Positions 33,056-45,525 of a stretch of 64,000 bases of DNA are shown piece by piece; the stretch's first letter is position 1, and each line of letters begins with the position of its first letter. Source of the DNA: Lanius collurio (lineage: Eukaryota; Chordata; Aves; Passeriformes; Laniidae). The stretch lies in assembly GCA_020086605.1 (NCBI GenBank), contig JACBWW010000008.1:22085326-22149325 (forward strand). Direction: 5' to 3'. The position numbers and the translations under genes are program-made. The notes under the pieces were generated by a model, which worked only from the letters and a program-made list of their open reading frames with translations, ran no database searches and had not been told where the DNA came from.

Positions 33056-36000
33056 AGCATATTAACTGAGTGTTGCAAAACTGGATATGTAAGATCAAAA
33101 AAGTATTTCCACCAAAGAAAATGCCTTTTACTAGCTAATGAAGCAAATGCAATGCAGCTGTTTTTACCAAAGAAATGGTGTAAGGGGAATCTTTATCAGG
33201 ACTTAAATGAAACATTAAGAGTTGCAATTTACTCTAAATAGTAAAATGTCTTCATTGTAACTTTTCTTAGCTTTATTCTGAGTTCTACTATATTGTAGGC
33301 CTTAGTAGGCTAAACACAAATGCCATACAGCTCAGATACTTCAGAATAGATGAAAGAAGTAATGGGGATACAGTACCTTCTCAGACTATAACTGCAATAA
33401 TGCCTTATGCTTGAACAAGTTAATGCACTCTGGAGCTGGCAAAACCAGTTGGGTTATTATAATTTATATAGAATGCTGAAATTTGGGAATATACCTGTAT
33501 ATTCTGATCATACATACTGTCTAGTTGGTACTTCTACTTCTTTCAGCAAACTGTTGTTTTTTAAACAGAATGGGTGTTGAGCAGCAAAATTTTTCAGGAT
33601 AATAGGATAAAGCAACATGAATAACACTGCTTCTCTTACACAAAAATGGTAACACTGCTGTTACTGTCTAAAGGTATTGCTTTAGAAGATGAGTTTCCAT
33701 AATACCATCTAATTACATAATGCATTCAGCAACTGAAAAAATATTCAACTAATAAGAAAACAGTTGCTTGCTTCCCTTGCCTGTGTTTGAAATAATTAAA
33801 ACTTCAATTTTGAGAGGAAGAAGTAAAAACTGTGGAAAAATGTAAGGAAAAAGGCAGTTTGTGGACTCTGTAAGAAAGTGGAAGGGGAAAAAAAAAAACA
33901 AAACATCTAAACAAAACTTCTTTGTGTTGGTAATTTTCCTTTGAACATAAAAGAATGTAGAAAACACCAAACAGATAAAACAGATTTAATTCCCTTTCTT
34001 TATTTTTCTATTTTACTGTTTCTTCCTGGGTTTGAAAAATATCAGAAATCCTAGCATGGGCTGTTTTATTGGAGATGGAAGACAAAATCCAGTCTGATGT
34101 GTGCTTTTTTGTTTTTCATAATTCATTTTCTAGTTTGAAGAATTACAAGTTAGGGTCCAAATAAGACACAAGGAGGTGTATGTAAGCATTAGGTGATTGA
34201 CTGTAAAGAGTGAATACTGATAAAGATTTCCCTTGCTTAGATACTGTGTTTATTGTATTTTGCCTTGGAGTTTCTATGCACTGTTAAAACCAAAATGCAT
34301 CTACAATTTTTTATATCAATTTCTCATTGATATAACAGTATTTTTATTGTAGCGAGGAAATGTTGGCAGTTTTAAAAGCTTTACTTCTGTATATTGTTTG
34401 GCACATTTTAGAGTTTGTAGTAGTTTTTCTTGTAAGCAGTTAAATAGTAAAAAAGGTAGTCAGACATCTAAGAAATATACTCTAAGTAGAGCAGCATTAA
34501 CATATTTTGCAATGGAAATGAAACTTCATTTAGATTAGTTAGATACTGCTTGGAAAAAGCCCACCACTTAATCAGAAATGGTAACATCTTTCTACCTTCA
34601 CTTAGCATTCCTTCCTGATCACTCAGTTGGGCTTTAAAGTTTTGGCTAACATAGGCAAGTCATACAAATAGATATTTTTGTGGAATTAGCAGGGAAAGCT
34701 GGATTAAGCATGGATTTTAGAAGCAACACATCTTAGGTCTGTCAGAACTCTATTAGCTTGGTTAGATTGGCTGCTGAAACTGTAGCTTTGCCTTGACCTG
34801 CCTCTAGCATGTTCTGCTTGCTTTTTCTGAGGGTTTGGTGTTTATGTTGGTGAGTTGTTTTATTCTGTGCATGTTCTCTGAGGTTCAGACCCTTTTGGGC
34901 TGCCCTACAGAGGGGAATAGCAAACAATATTAAATGGTAAATATTTAGTAATTGGTATAATTAATGGTCAACTTCAAAGGCATAAACCTTACTTTTCTTG
35001 GTCTAAGTACCACAAGGAGCTCTGGAAATCTTGAAATTTATTTTTTGAAAAGTACGTGTTTTGTATCTTCAAAACGTTCCCATTGCAGTTGGTTTATGAT
35101 CTTAGCATTGAATGGCGCTAAAACTTCATAACTTTTAAAAAATCTTGAACTCTAGGCAGTGATTGTGGTGTTTTGATTTTTTTACTTCATTCAAGCCAGT
35201 AGATACCAAATAAGATCCAAAACAATTCTGAAATTGCCTTCAGACAGCAGTTGGAGCTAAATGTAAGGATCCACAAAATTACTTTTAAACAAAACATTAA
35301 TCTGTAATAACTGACTTACATGGATAGACTGAGTCTTAACAACTACAACTGTTTGGCAAATCTTATTTTCCAGGATTAAAACTTTCTTGCAAGAGGGGAT
35401 ATTTTACTGGGATTTTCAGCAAAAGCCTTACCAGTTTCTTAAAGGAAAAGGTTGAAATCTGCAAAAGAATTCTGAGGGGCTGTTTCCTAATGCTTCAGGC
35501 TGCTTCACTGCAAATTCTTCCAGCCCTTAGATCCAAAGTAGAGACAAGCAGCTGTGAGACCAAGTTTCTACTGAAGATGGACAAATATTAGAAGAGCTTC
35601 CAAACTGGGGATTCAAATAGAACTGTATTAAAATTTCTTAAGTATGCAGTATGCATTACCCTGCAGTTGTTCAATGAAGTTGATTAGCTGTAGGTCCTTC
35701 TACACATGTAATCCTGGGGATGAGAGGGAACACTCTTCAGTACTGATGTTGCCTACTAGAATCAGCATCCAAGTGCCTATAACTTTTTCAGCCAGAGAAA
35801 GTGAGGTTTACATTCTGCCTTTAAATTGTGACTCAAAAAATTCTGAATGGTGACTGCTGAGCAATGAAAATTGAAAAGAAACTAATTGGTACCTTAAGTG
35901 TAGGGGAGGTTTTTGAGACAAGTGGTCCTCTTAAGTGTTGAGCTACCCAGCAGATGTTGTCTCTAACCACAGTAAGCTGTGTAATGATTCAGTTTTAGCT

Positions 36001-39000
36001 GGAAGTTCCCCAAAAATAGGCAGGTGCAGATAGTGAGGAAGCAACGCGTTGAGAAAGGTGTAGGGACATGGGAAGGAGCTGCATATTGGTAGTTTGTCCT
36101 GAGGGGTCCTGGGGGACAGACCAACAGAAGCTGAGATGACTTGCAATTAGACATGAACAGGGAAGACTGAGTGCAAATCTGTAGAAGAAAACATGTTTTC
36201 AGTTGTACCACTCAAAGTGTGTAGGAAGTTCTGTACAGCAGCCAAAAACAATCTGCCATTGCTGAACACTTAGACAGATAAAAGCACAAAAAGAAATGAG
36301 ATGTCTCATAAGAGAGCTAGAAGTTACATGTGTAGAAAGTACTTCTCTGGTAGTTTAACAGTTTTAGTCTTGTTACTTCATTATGTTAGAATGTGCATAT
36401 GTAATTCTTTGTGAAAAAATAAACCAAGTTCCAAACTTTACAACTTCTAACTGAAAGCCTTGTCAAAATTTACTGTTGGCAATTGAGTTCATTTTTGTAG
36501 TTGTATAATGTTTGTTCTATCATATCCAAAATTACCTCTTACAGAAACTTCATCTGTTTTTTTATTCAGCTTATAGTTAACCAAAGAGATTTTGGTGGTT
36601 TTTTAATTATTTCTGGTAATATTTATATCAGCTGACTTGCTGAATTATTTTCAGATTGACATTGAAAGTTAACAGTGACTTGAAGGAAGAAATTTGTTTA
36701 CTGTAGTTAATTTTGTTTTTCTCTTTTGCAATATGTTTGTTAAAAGTTTTTGTCTGAAACTTGACAGCAAAATCTATTTCTAGTGAAAGACTACTAAGCC
36801 TAATGCTTTTTCATGCTTGCTTTATTTTACATTCTGATTTTATATTCTGTGCTCACTCAGCTGTTTCAGTGTATTGCTTAAGCAAATGGAAGTATCCTCT
36901 GTTTGTTTGATGTATATCAGATAATAAGGATAGTAGTTATGGGTAGTGTGAATTGATACGTGTGCTTAGAAATAATTTCAATAAATTTAACCATAAAGTG
37001 ATTGTGTTCTTATGCCTGGTATCTTAGAGAAACAAACTCTTTTTTTTTTTTTCCTCTGTACTCTCAGATCTTTAGACCCAGACTGCTCATTTGCTTGATT
37101 ACCCAGCTGTCTTTGCTTAGATCTATAACCTTCTAGATGGATAAGGTAAAATCTGAGTAATTCTTTTTTAAATGCACATAGTGCATTTGGTGTAGAGTCA
37201 TCCTTTGTAACTTGGACATGTAAGTTAGAAATTTGCATCCAGTGTTTCACTGTTACTGAGAGGTGGTGCTAAATCTTACCTTCCAGTAGAAAATGGCATC
37301 TGGAATAGAATCAGAATTGAGCAGGGTAAATATTAGCCTGTATCAGTCTTAAATTTTTTTATAAGGCACAAGATACCAAAACACATTCCCATCACGTTTG
37401 TCTTCCCTTAAGGAAAGATCTCTGCACTTGCCTTAGCAATTGAAGTATACACTGTGGTATATTTCCTTGCAATTATCAGTTGAAGGAACACCTAAGGGTA
37501 TTTTATTAGGTTTCCACCTTCTATGGTCATGAAGGCATAATAGGACATTTTGTTAGTAAGTGTACTGTTTCTGCTCTGTTAAGTAACATATCCTTGCTAA
37601 TTGCTGTCTTTGCCAGAAGAGCTTAAATTAGATAAATAAACTGCACAGCTGCATGTGTATATTTGGTCCCTCTGTTGGCAGTTCTGAATTTTTGTGGGCT
37701 TGTTTCCCCCTAGCAGAGGACTGTTACCTGGCAGGCAGAACTTTGGAAGGGGCTAGAGAACCATTACCTCTCTTTCTGCCACTTGGAGTTTGTTGTGCAG
37801 AAGGACACGTGTAGACAAAAATAGGGAAGACTAAAGCTAACTGCTACCAATAAATGGTCCCATCCTAAGCAGATGTAGGATGTGCAGCCAAGACCACTTG
37901 GTGGTTGCTGCAATAGAGTTAAAGTGAATCCATGTGTTTGTAATAACAAGTACTTTTCTATTGTCTTTTTAAAAAATCTGCCCTTTAAAAGGCAATATGT
38001 AGAAAATAGAGAATAATAGCAGAGGGAGACAAAAGTTTGGAGTTCTTCCAGAAGAGAGGAATAAGAGGATTTATAGCCTTTGCTGTTAAGGATCACAAGT
38101 CTTCTGAATGCATGAATACTTCCAAGAACCATAAAGGAAAACGTGTAGAGCAGTATTGTTTAAAAACCCCAAACAACTTGACAGCTCAAGTGCGTACCAT
38201 GGATTGGAAAGAAAACATCTCCACAGTGCAAGTAAAATAACAATAGCCTTTCCATATTGCATAACAACTTTTGTTTACTTGCTTTAATTCTGTTTCTGTG
38301 GATAAAGAGCTGGTAATCATGTTTGACGTTTTAAATACATTAACCTCTGCATTACTTACTGCTTCTTCTAAGATTGTCAGACAAATAAGGTCATGCAGTA
38401 CCTTTTGAAACTTGGGAATTAGGGTCTTTTTTTATAGTGATGTGTTTCTCTCAGTGAGATACCTTAGTTTGCCACATAGCTCAGCCATTGCATGCAGTTG
38501 TGTCAGGAACAGCATTGGTAGGTTCAGGTGCAGTGGTTCTGCTCAGAGAGTGCACACAGATCTCTGCGACCTCTAACTTCTGTGACACAGAAATGAAGGA
38601 AAGAAGCGGTAAAAAAGAAATCCAAATCCCAGGAAATAAAACTACCACTTTGGAAAAGTTGAGTGTGTGAATCAACACTTAAAAACACTGAAGGACAGCC
38701 ATTAAAGCACAGAAATGCAGAGAGTAGATTCATTTCATTACCTTGCTAACAAGGCTGGGGGGCAGAGTCGTGCAGGGACACAGGCTCCATCAGGCTCAGC
38801 TTATCTGGGTGGACAGAGGAGGCCTCACTGCTTTCCCCCATATAACAACAGGGTTTGCACATTTCTATGGCTGTCTTCTCTGTCCATGGGATTTCTGTTT
38901 CTCAGAGGAAGAGCAGCCGCAGTAGGCATAGGAAATAGGAGTTTTTCCACACTGGCAATTTCAGCATTCCCAGCCACCAAGTCACTTTGAGCATAACTAT

Positions 39001-40734
39001 TCCTTCTTCACCAAGTCTTCTGGTTTTAACCCTTTTAACTCATGCATTGAGTGTATGTAAAAGTTCTTACTGGGCTTTTTCCATCCAGGTATGTATAGAC
39101 ACTACCTAGAAATCACAATGCAAAAGCACAGCCTGCTTTTGGAGAAGTAAATAAAAGGTTTTCTGTCAGATCAGTTAAGTTGTGAAAATGAGCAGCCTGA
39201 TCAGTTTGTTACATCAGACGAGATAGAAGGATCTGCCTGTATCTGTATGCTCTTAAGATGTCATCATGATGAAATACAATACTTAAAAGCAGCTCAGGCG
39301 ATTTTAACTTCTATGCCTCAGTTTTTGACAGTGCAGACATATGAACTAATAAACATTCTGAATGTTGTTTGCTGTAACCCTTTAGAAAAAGGGGTTTTTT
39401 CCTACCTTTGGAAAAGTTTTACATTTATTCTGGCTTTCTGGCACTGCTAGTAAGAAGGGAAGAGCAGGCTTTATCGTAACTCACATTTTGGAAAGAATTG
39501 TATCAACTGCTTCTTTCAACTTGTAATGATAACAGAGCACTTCAGATTTAGTATCCTATACTCACTTTGTTCAATGGGAGCATAGATGTCATCAAGTTAC
39601 CTGTGAGCTACTTTAGGGCACTGTTATCTTACTGCATGCAAAGGGAAAGGTCCTGGTCAGTGGTGGAATAAGGGGAAGAATTGTGGCTTTATAGAGAAGG
39701 GAGAATTTGCTCCAAAGTGCTACGCAGTAGTCACTCCTGTGCAAATGTTAATGCAGAAGACTTGACTGTTTACTACTGGATAAAACTTAACAAATTTTAA
39801 CAGGACAAATATTTTTTCTGCCATGTCTTGCATATGTAGTAACAATATGTATTAGGTGACAGGTACAAGAATACACAAATAAAAGCTATCTTTGCACAAC
39901 ATAATGGCCTGTTCTAAGATTATGGTCATAATATGTATGGTGAGTGACAGAAAACCAAATAAAACAACTGTTTATCATTTGACTTTTCCTTGGAATTCAG
40001 AGAGATTTTATGTATGCTTTTGCAAGGTCACAGATACCCTTTACAAAAGCTGGATGATGTGCCTTTGATCTTGTCCTCCTAGTGACCTCTCCCAAAAAAA
40101 GATGTGTAAGTTAAAATACCTTATAATGTTCTTCCATCACAACATGGCCAAGCCACGCATGGACAAACCACACTACACATGAGCCACGTGTCTGGTCATT
40201 GTTTCAGCAACTAGGTGGGGAAAGCAAGCGAGCATAACCTGCAGGAAAAGAGAGGAAAATTAATGTCACCCTTAGAACATCTTAAGTGAGCAAAAAGGCA
40301 GGAGTGACAGCATTTCAAAATGAGAGCCAGTGAGAACAGGCATGGGCGAAGCTATGTGCCAAAGAAATTGAAGATGTTTGAGAGGAATTTCAAGGGAGAT
40401 GAACAGCAAAACACTGGGGGTGAATTCAAGCACACTTCAGAACAGTTCTTTTAGAAATCGTCTTCCTGTTACCAAAGAAGGATAGAAATGCAAGAAAGGC
40501 AAGACATCAGGAAAAACCTTTCCTTCACATCAGAGCCTGCCCTCTTCATTATTAATTAAAGTTTGGAAAGCATCTGGAAATAAATCTTTCAGGTGATAGG
40601 TCTTCATGCTTATATTTGTTGATACATCAGTAAAAAGTAAAATCAGCAGACATGAGTACAGATGGTACACTGAGGAAGAGTCAGTATAGGAGTTATTTGA
40701 AGAAAAATAAACTCATGGAAAGGGTGAAATGGTG
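33056..40734. other. Intergenic DNA downstream of embigin
   Basis: 7.7 kb of AT-rich DNA with several AATAAA motifs and A/T runs. I recognise no exon, RNA gene or transposon. A frame of about 120 codons near 37764-38132 (minus) has no domain or conserved motif. Confidence 0.55.
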
Positions 40735-40950
40735 TATTGGACTTCCAAAAAAATTTTTACAAGGCCCCATACTAGCAGTGTCTGAAAAGACTAAGGGAAA
40801 AAGCATCAGACCTATTGTAGAATAACAGTTGGTTTAACAAGAAACAGAACATGAATATTGTGCAGGGATCAACGCCAAGATCCATGATGTTCAGCATAGT
40901 AATAAAAGCAAGAAGGGTGCTCAGTGTGCTGGTAGACCACTGATAGTTAA
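40735..40950 (+). mobile_element. Decayed CR1/L2-type LINE reverse-transcriptase fragment
   Basis: Translation gives LDFQKNFYKAPY at about 40738-40773, comparable with the LINE motif 'LDFSKAFDKAPH'. It then gives QGSTPRSMMFSIVIK at about 40864-40908, comparable with 'QGSVLGPVLFNIFIND'. These two motifs occur in this order and spacing in CR1/L2 reverse transcriptases. Stops and frame changes show an old, inactive copy. Limits are approximate. Confidence 0.55.
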
Positions 40951-41041
40951 TTATGAATCTGAAAATGAGTTCTCAGAGTTGTAGAAGAAAAACATCTTAA
41001 GCAAGATTAAGTGGCAGATAACAGAAGTTGAAAGAAGCAAA

Positions 41042-41071
41042 ACAATAGCTAGTTTATGTGCTAGCTATTGT
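41042..41071. repeat. Short inverted repeat, 11-bp arms
   Basis: 'acaatagctag' and 'ctagctattgt' are perfect reverse complements around the 8-base loop 'tttatgtg'. It could form a hairpin. No known RNA gene fits. Confidence 0.7.
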
Positions 41072-41772
41072 AACATTGTTAGGTTGTAGTTTTCCCATGA
41101 GATGTCATTAAACTGAGAACTAACTGGTACAGCATATTGTGAATATCAAAGCTTAAACAAGCTTAAAAAGTAATTATGCAAATTCACAAATGAAAAGTAC
41201 TGATTAATTACTGCCTTTGTTTCAAGGACAGTCTAATCTAAGGATGGGTCAAATCATAGCAGATATCCCTAAGCATATCACTGTCTGCCTGCCATAGTCT
41301 CATACCCTTTCTGGTGATATGATAGGGGTGGCAGAAAAATGCTGAATTTTTGGTCGTTCCCTTATTTTAGGGTTAATGCTGGAATAATTATGGAAAAGCT
41401 GTATAATACAGATTTCTTTTTTTCATGATTGTGTTTGTCACCACTTAGAACTAGAAGACTCTTTAGATCAAGAAAAGCTAAGGTACAGTCTGCCCATTTT
41501 TGAATTTTTCCCAGTGAAAAATGCCATCTGGAAACCATGTATTTACCTTAATAAGGTACCAATGTTTTTACTAGTGTAAGTATGGTTCTTCAACCATATC
41601 GCTTTGTATTTTGGAGTCTTTCTTATGAGAAGAAGTAATAAATATTATAGAAGAGACAATTAAAAGGCCATTGATTTTCTTTTCCTCAATTATATTTATG
41701 TTAGAAGAGCTGTATTAGGGGTACATGCCCCAAAATTCTGTGCTTTTCCTGTTGTTGGGTAGCTGGCTGTGG

Positions 41773-42355
41773 GGTTGGTTTGACCCTGGCCAACAGCCAC
41801 AAACCCACACAGCTGCTCTCTCTGCTTCCCTGTGACACATGGAGGAAATGGAAGGCAGATAAAACCACTCTGGCATCAAGACAGTGACACCTTAATAGGG
41901 GAAGCAAAAGCTGTGCATGCAAGCAAAGCAAAAACAGGAGTGCATTCACTACCTGCCATTGGTGGGCAGATATCCAAATGCTTCCTGGGAACCAGGGCCT
42001 CATCATGAGTAACAGCTGCTTTAGAAGGCAAATGTCATGTCCTCTGTCATATCTCACATCCTTTCTCTGATCCTGTATTGTAGAGAAGGATGCTCTATGG
42101 GATGGAATATTCCTTTGGTCACTTAGAGAGTTGTCCTGTCTAGTTAAAGGTGGCCTTCTAATCCCATGCCCGCTCTGAGTTTACTGTCTGGGGAGGCAGA
42201 GCAAGAAAGGGAACCCCTTGACACTGTGCAGGTTTTGTTCAGCTCTGGCCCAAACACTGCTGTATTATCAACACTGCTTTAGCCACAATTTTAAAGCAAG
42301 CACTGTATGGGCTGCAGAGAAAGATGTTGGCTTATCCCAGCCAGGCCCAATACAA
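41773..42355 (+). mobile_element. Solo endogenous-retrovirus LTR, divergent (copy C)
   Basis: Same landmark order as copies A and B: 'ggtttgaccctggccaacag', 'accttaataggggaagcaaa', 'tgcattcactacctgccatt', 'gatgctctatgggatggaat', 'gtattatcaacactgcttta', ending near 'atcccagccaggcccaatac'. It is more diverged than copy B, especially at the 3' end. No internal viral genes beside it. Confidence 0.75.
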
Positions 42356-45157
42356 CAACATTTCACAAGGCTGAGTCTCCTTTCCAACACTGTCCTGGAA
42401 ATAAACCACAAAATCTCTTTTTTTCCCTATACAGCTGTCATAAATTTCCCAAGCGTCTTGCCCACTGAGCTAATTGTCAGTAAATTTCTAGCAGGAGTCA
42501 AAAAGCCGTAGGCTGAAGTAATGAGAACAATCATTTAAGTAATACTATTCCTCCCCCTTCCGCTGAAAATGTAAATGTAAAATGTATCAATCTTTAAAGC
42601 ATATGTCATTCAATAGTTTGCAACAGGTAAGGCTAATATACTTCTTCTGGGATTTTACAGTTTTTCAAATAATCCGTATTTGCCACTGGTAATTTTCAAG
42701 TCTTGAGCTGTTTCTGGAAGTAAAGACTTTTCGTGCAAGATGAAGCAGCAATATAGTCAGATTTAAGGCTGTTATTTGCTTTTTCCTCTCTCTTCCACAA
42801 ATCTTAGCAAAAGATGAAATCTAATCTTTTACTTTAAGATCCAGCTGGTCAATTGATCCTAGTCCATCATATAGTGTAAAATTACCCATAATCACCTCTC
42901 TGTTAATCAGCCTGTACAAAAAAGGGCTAAATCATTATCTCTGTATGTAAGAGGAAACCAAGCAACATAAACTTCTCATAATTTTGTACTCCACAAATAG
43001 GAATTATAATTTCCTTTAATAAGTCTATTCATAAAAGAAAATTACCTCATGTTGCTTTGAAGTAGGTATATATTTGTACCCTATCTGCTTAGATTTAGGT
43101 CACAGTAAAGGCATCTAAGGCACTGGTGTAATGTGTGTGTTCATTGCTTACTAGGACTGGGACATCAAAAACCAGATTCAGGCTTGGATCTGGTGTTGTT
43201 GCTCTGTTGACTCATTCATCAGTCCGATGATTTCAGTGACCAATGTAGCCTGCATTTAAATGAATTTATCCCCCCAAAAAATTTTGATGTTGTTTTTATG
43301 GAGAAATGGAAGACGTATTTCTGCAGTAATAAAATGGTCACAAAAATGCCTTGCCCCTGTTCACCACGAACATGAGTAACGGGTGACTCTAAACCTCTGA
43401 GAAGGAAATTTCTGTAGCACAATGTGGAAAGCTACAAAAGTGTAGATGGTTTACTCTGCCCCAAAGTGCAGGGACCAAGTGAGGCAGGTGGGAAGTCGTT
43501 TTAATGGGGAAGCCAGTCAAGAATCATAAAATGAAACTTTATGTGAATTTGTCAGAAAATTATTTATTTTAACTACTGGGCAATTAAACAAAAGGTACCA
43601 GTGAAAGAAATCCTACATCCTGTTTATCAAAACTTGATAACTGAAGTAAAAGTACTGCTTCCTAGCACTAATGATGATGAAGAAATAGCTGATAGCTCAT
43701 GCCGTCACTCAATTTCTTACTGAAATCGTCCAGTATCACTCAATTATGAAGTGTTACTCATTGTCATCACTGAATGGAAGGGAACACAGAAACACAGTTA
43801 AAAGACTAAAATGCCGCCTAGTATGAGACATGATGCTGTGGTTTTACTGAAAGACAGCAGACAGAGATTGTTGCTGAAAAGAATATAGGAGAAGAGATTT
43901 CTGGAAGGAGACAATATTTGCATAGCATTTGAAAAAAATCCTGTCAGTGGAAATGAGATTTCCATACAGAGTTTTGGTGAATAACTGGAGATCCACGAGG
44001 GAAAAGATCTATAAGGTAACACCCAGCTGAAATTAAGACCAGTGGCAAAGTACCAACATATTGAACTAGAAGCATGATCATGGGCTGTTACTTGGTTATC
44101 AGTATACTACTAACATGGATTAATTGCTTTACTTTTTCTGTTGGGGCATTAACCACTGACATGCCCAGCCACACAACTTAGGAGAAAATAAGGTTCTAGT
44201 CTATTTCATTTTCCCCCTTTCTGTTATTACATCAAGTCAAAGCCATTTCACTGAGTTAACTAAGGTCTAGGTCACGTTTAAAAGAATAGTGTTTTTCCAT
44301 TACAGTTCATAAGCTCTCACTTGGTGTAAAGGTTCAGAACTGACACAGCTGAATCAACCAACCAAAACCCCATCTTACTTTATTACCTGCTCTCACCACC
44401 GATCCTATTCATCAATGCCCATGCTGATAGGCAACATTTCAATCAAGGATAGACTTTTTTAAGACTTCTGGCAAATTCAGTACGTAGAAAGAATAATATA
44501 AAGTTTATACTAACTAGATAATCCTGGAATTCTTCAGACACTCAGCAGCCTTACCTCTCCACCCACTTTCAGACTTTGAAAGAAATTAGGTGCTGGTCTT
44601 TGGTACCTGTGTCACAATCTGTGGAACCCCATGTTGCTTGAGAAGTTCAGTGTGTGTCACACGGAGCATTTCTGTGCCCTCCACATAGCATTAGGACAAG
44701 GTAATGATGACACCATTACCACACATCTCTACAGATCTATACCGTCTCCAGTTCCTTAGGTGATATTCATTAGCTTTAAAATGAATATTTATAAGGTATT
44801 AAGAAGTGGTTGGCATTGATTTATTTAAGTTCATCTCAATTCAAAAGCATCAGTGGCCAATACCAGCAGTAGACTATTATGATTGCCAGCATCAGGTGGT
44901 TCAATGGTATCGGTAGAAAACAATTCGCTACCAATAGCTCAAAAGCGGAGACTGCAGGAGAGACAATAATTGGTCTCTTGCCACGCCTGCGCCATCCGAG
45001 CTACAGGAGTGTTTGGGCGCTGTGAAATCTTCCCTTTGGCCAGAAGGTGTCACTTTGTCACCACTGTTTGCAGGACTGGGATGAGCTGCTGTTGGTCCAC
45101 AGGGGCCCCGCAGAGCACAGAGCCCCGCGACCCGAGAGGAGCGGCCACACTGGGGTG
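42356..45157. other. Non-coding, no recognised gene
   Basis: 2.8 kb without an exon or transposon I can support. GC content rises sharply in the last 200 bases (about 44980-45157), just before the minisatellite. Confidence 0.55.
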
Positions 45158-45525
45158 CCCTGAGCACGGGGATGCCCTGAGCAGGGGGATACCCTGAGCA
45201 CGGAGATACCGAGCACGGGGATACCCTGAGCACGGGGATACCCTGAGCGCGGGGGTACCCTGAGCATAGGGATGACCTGAGCAGGAGGATGCCCTAAGCA
45301 GGGGGATGCCCTGAGCACAGGGATGCTCTGAGCACTGGGATACCCTGAGCACTGGAATATCCTGGGCAATGGGATACTCTGAGCACTGTGATGCCCTGAG
45401 CACAGGGATGCTCTGAGCACTGGGATACCCTGAGCACTGCGATATCCTGAGCACCGGCATACCTTGAGCACAGGAATACTCTGAGCACCAGGATGTCCTG
45501 AGTACTGGGATGCCCTGAGCACTCT
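45158..45525. repeat. 17-bp minisatellite, about 21-22 copies
   Basis: Tandem units of 17 bases close to 'ccctgagcacggggata', with variants at the third to last positions. One unit near 45207 has lost a few bases. Because 17 is not a multiple of three, each frame meets the unit in all registers. None gives a stop on the minus strand over most of the array, so long overlapping minus-strand frames with 17-residue periodic translations appear. I regard these as by-products, not genes. Confidence 0.95.
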
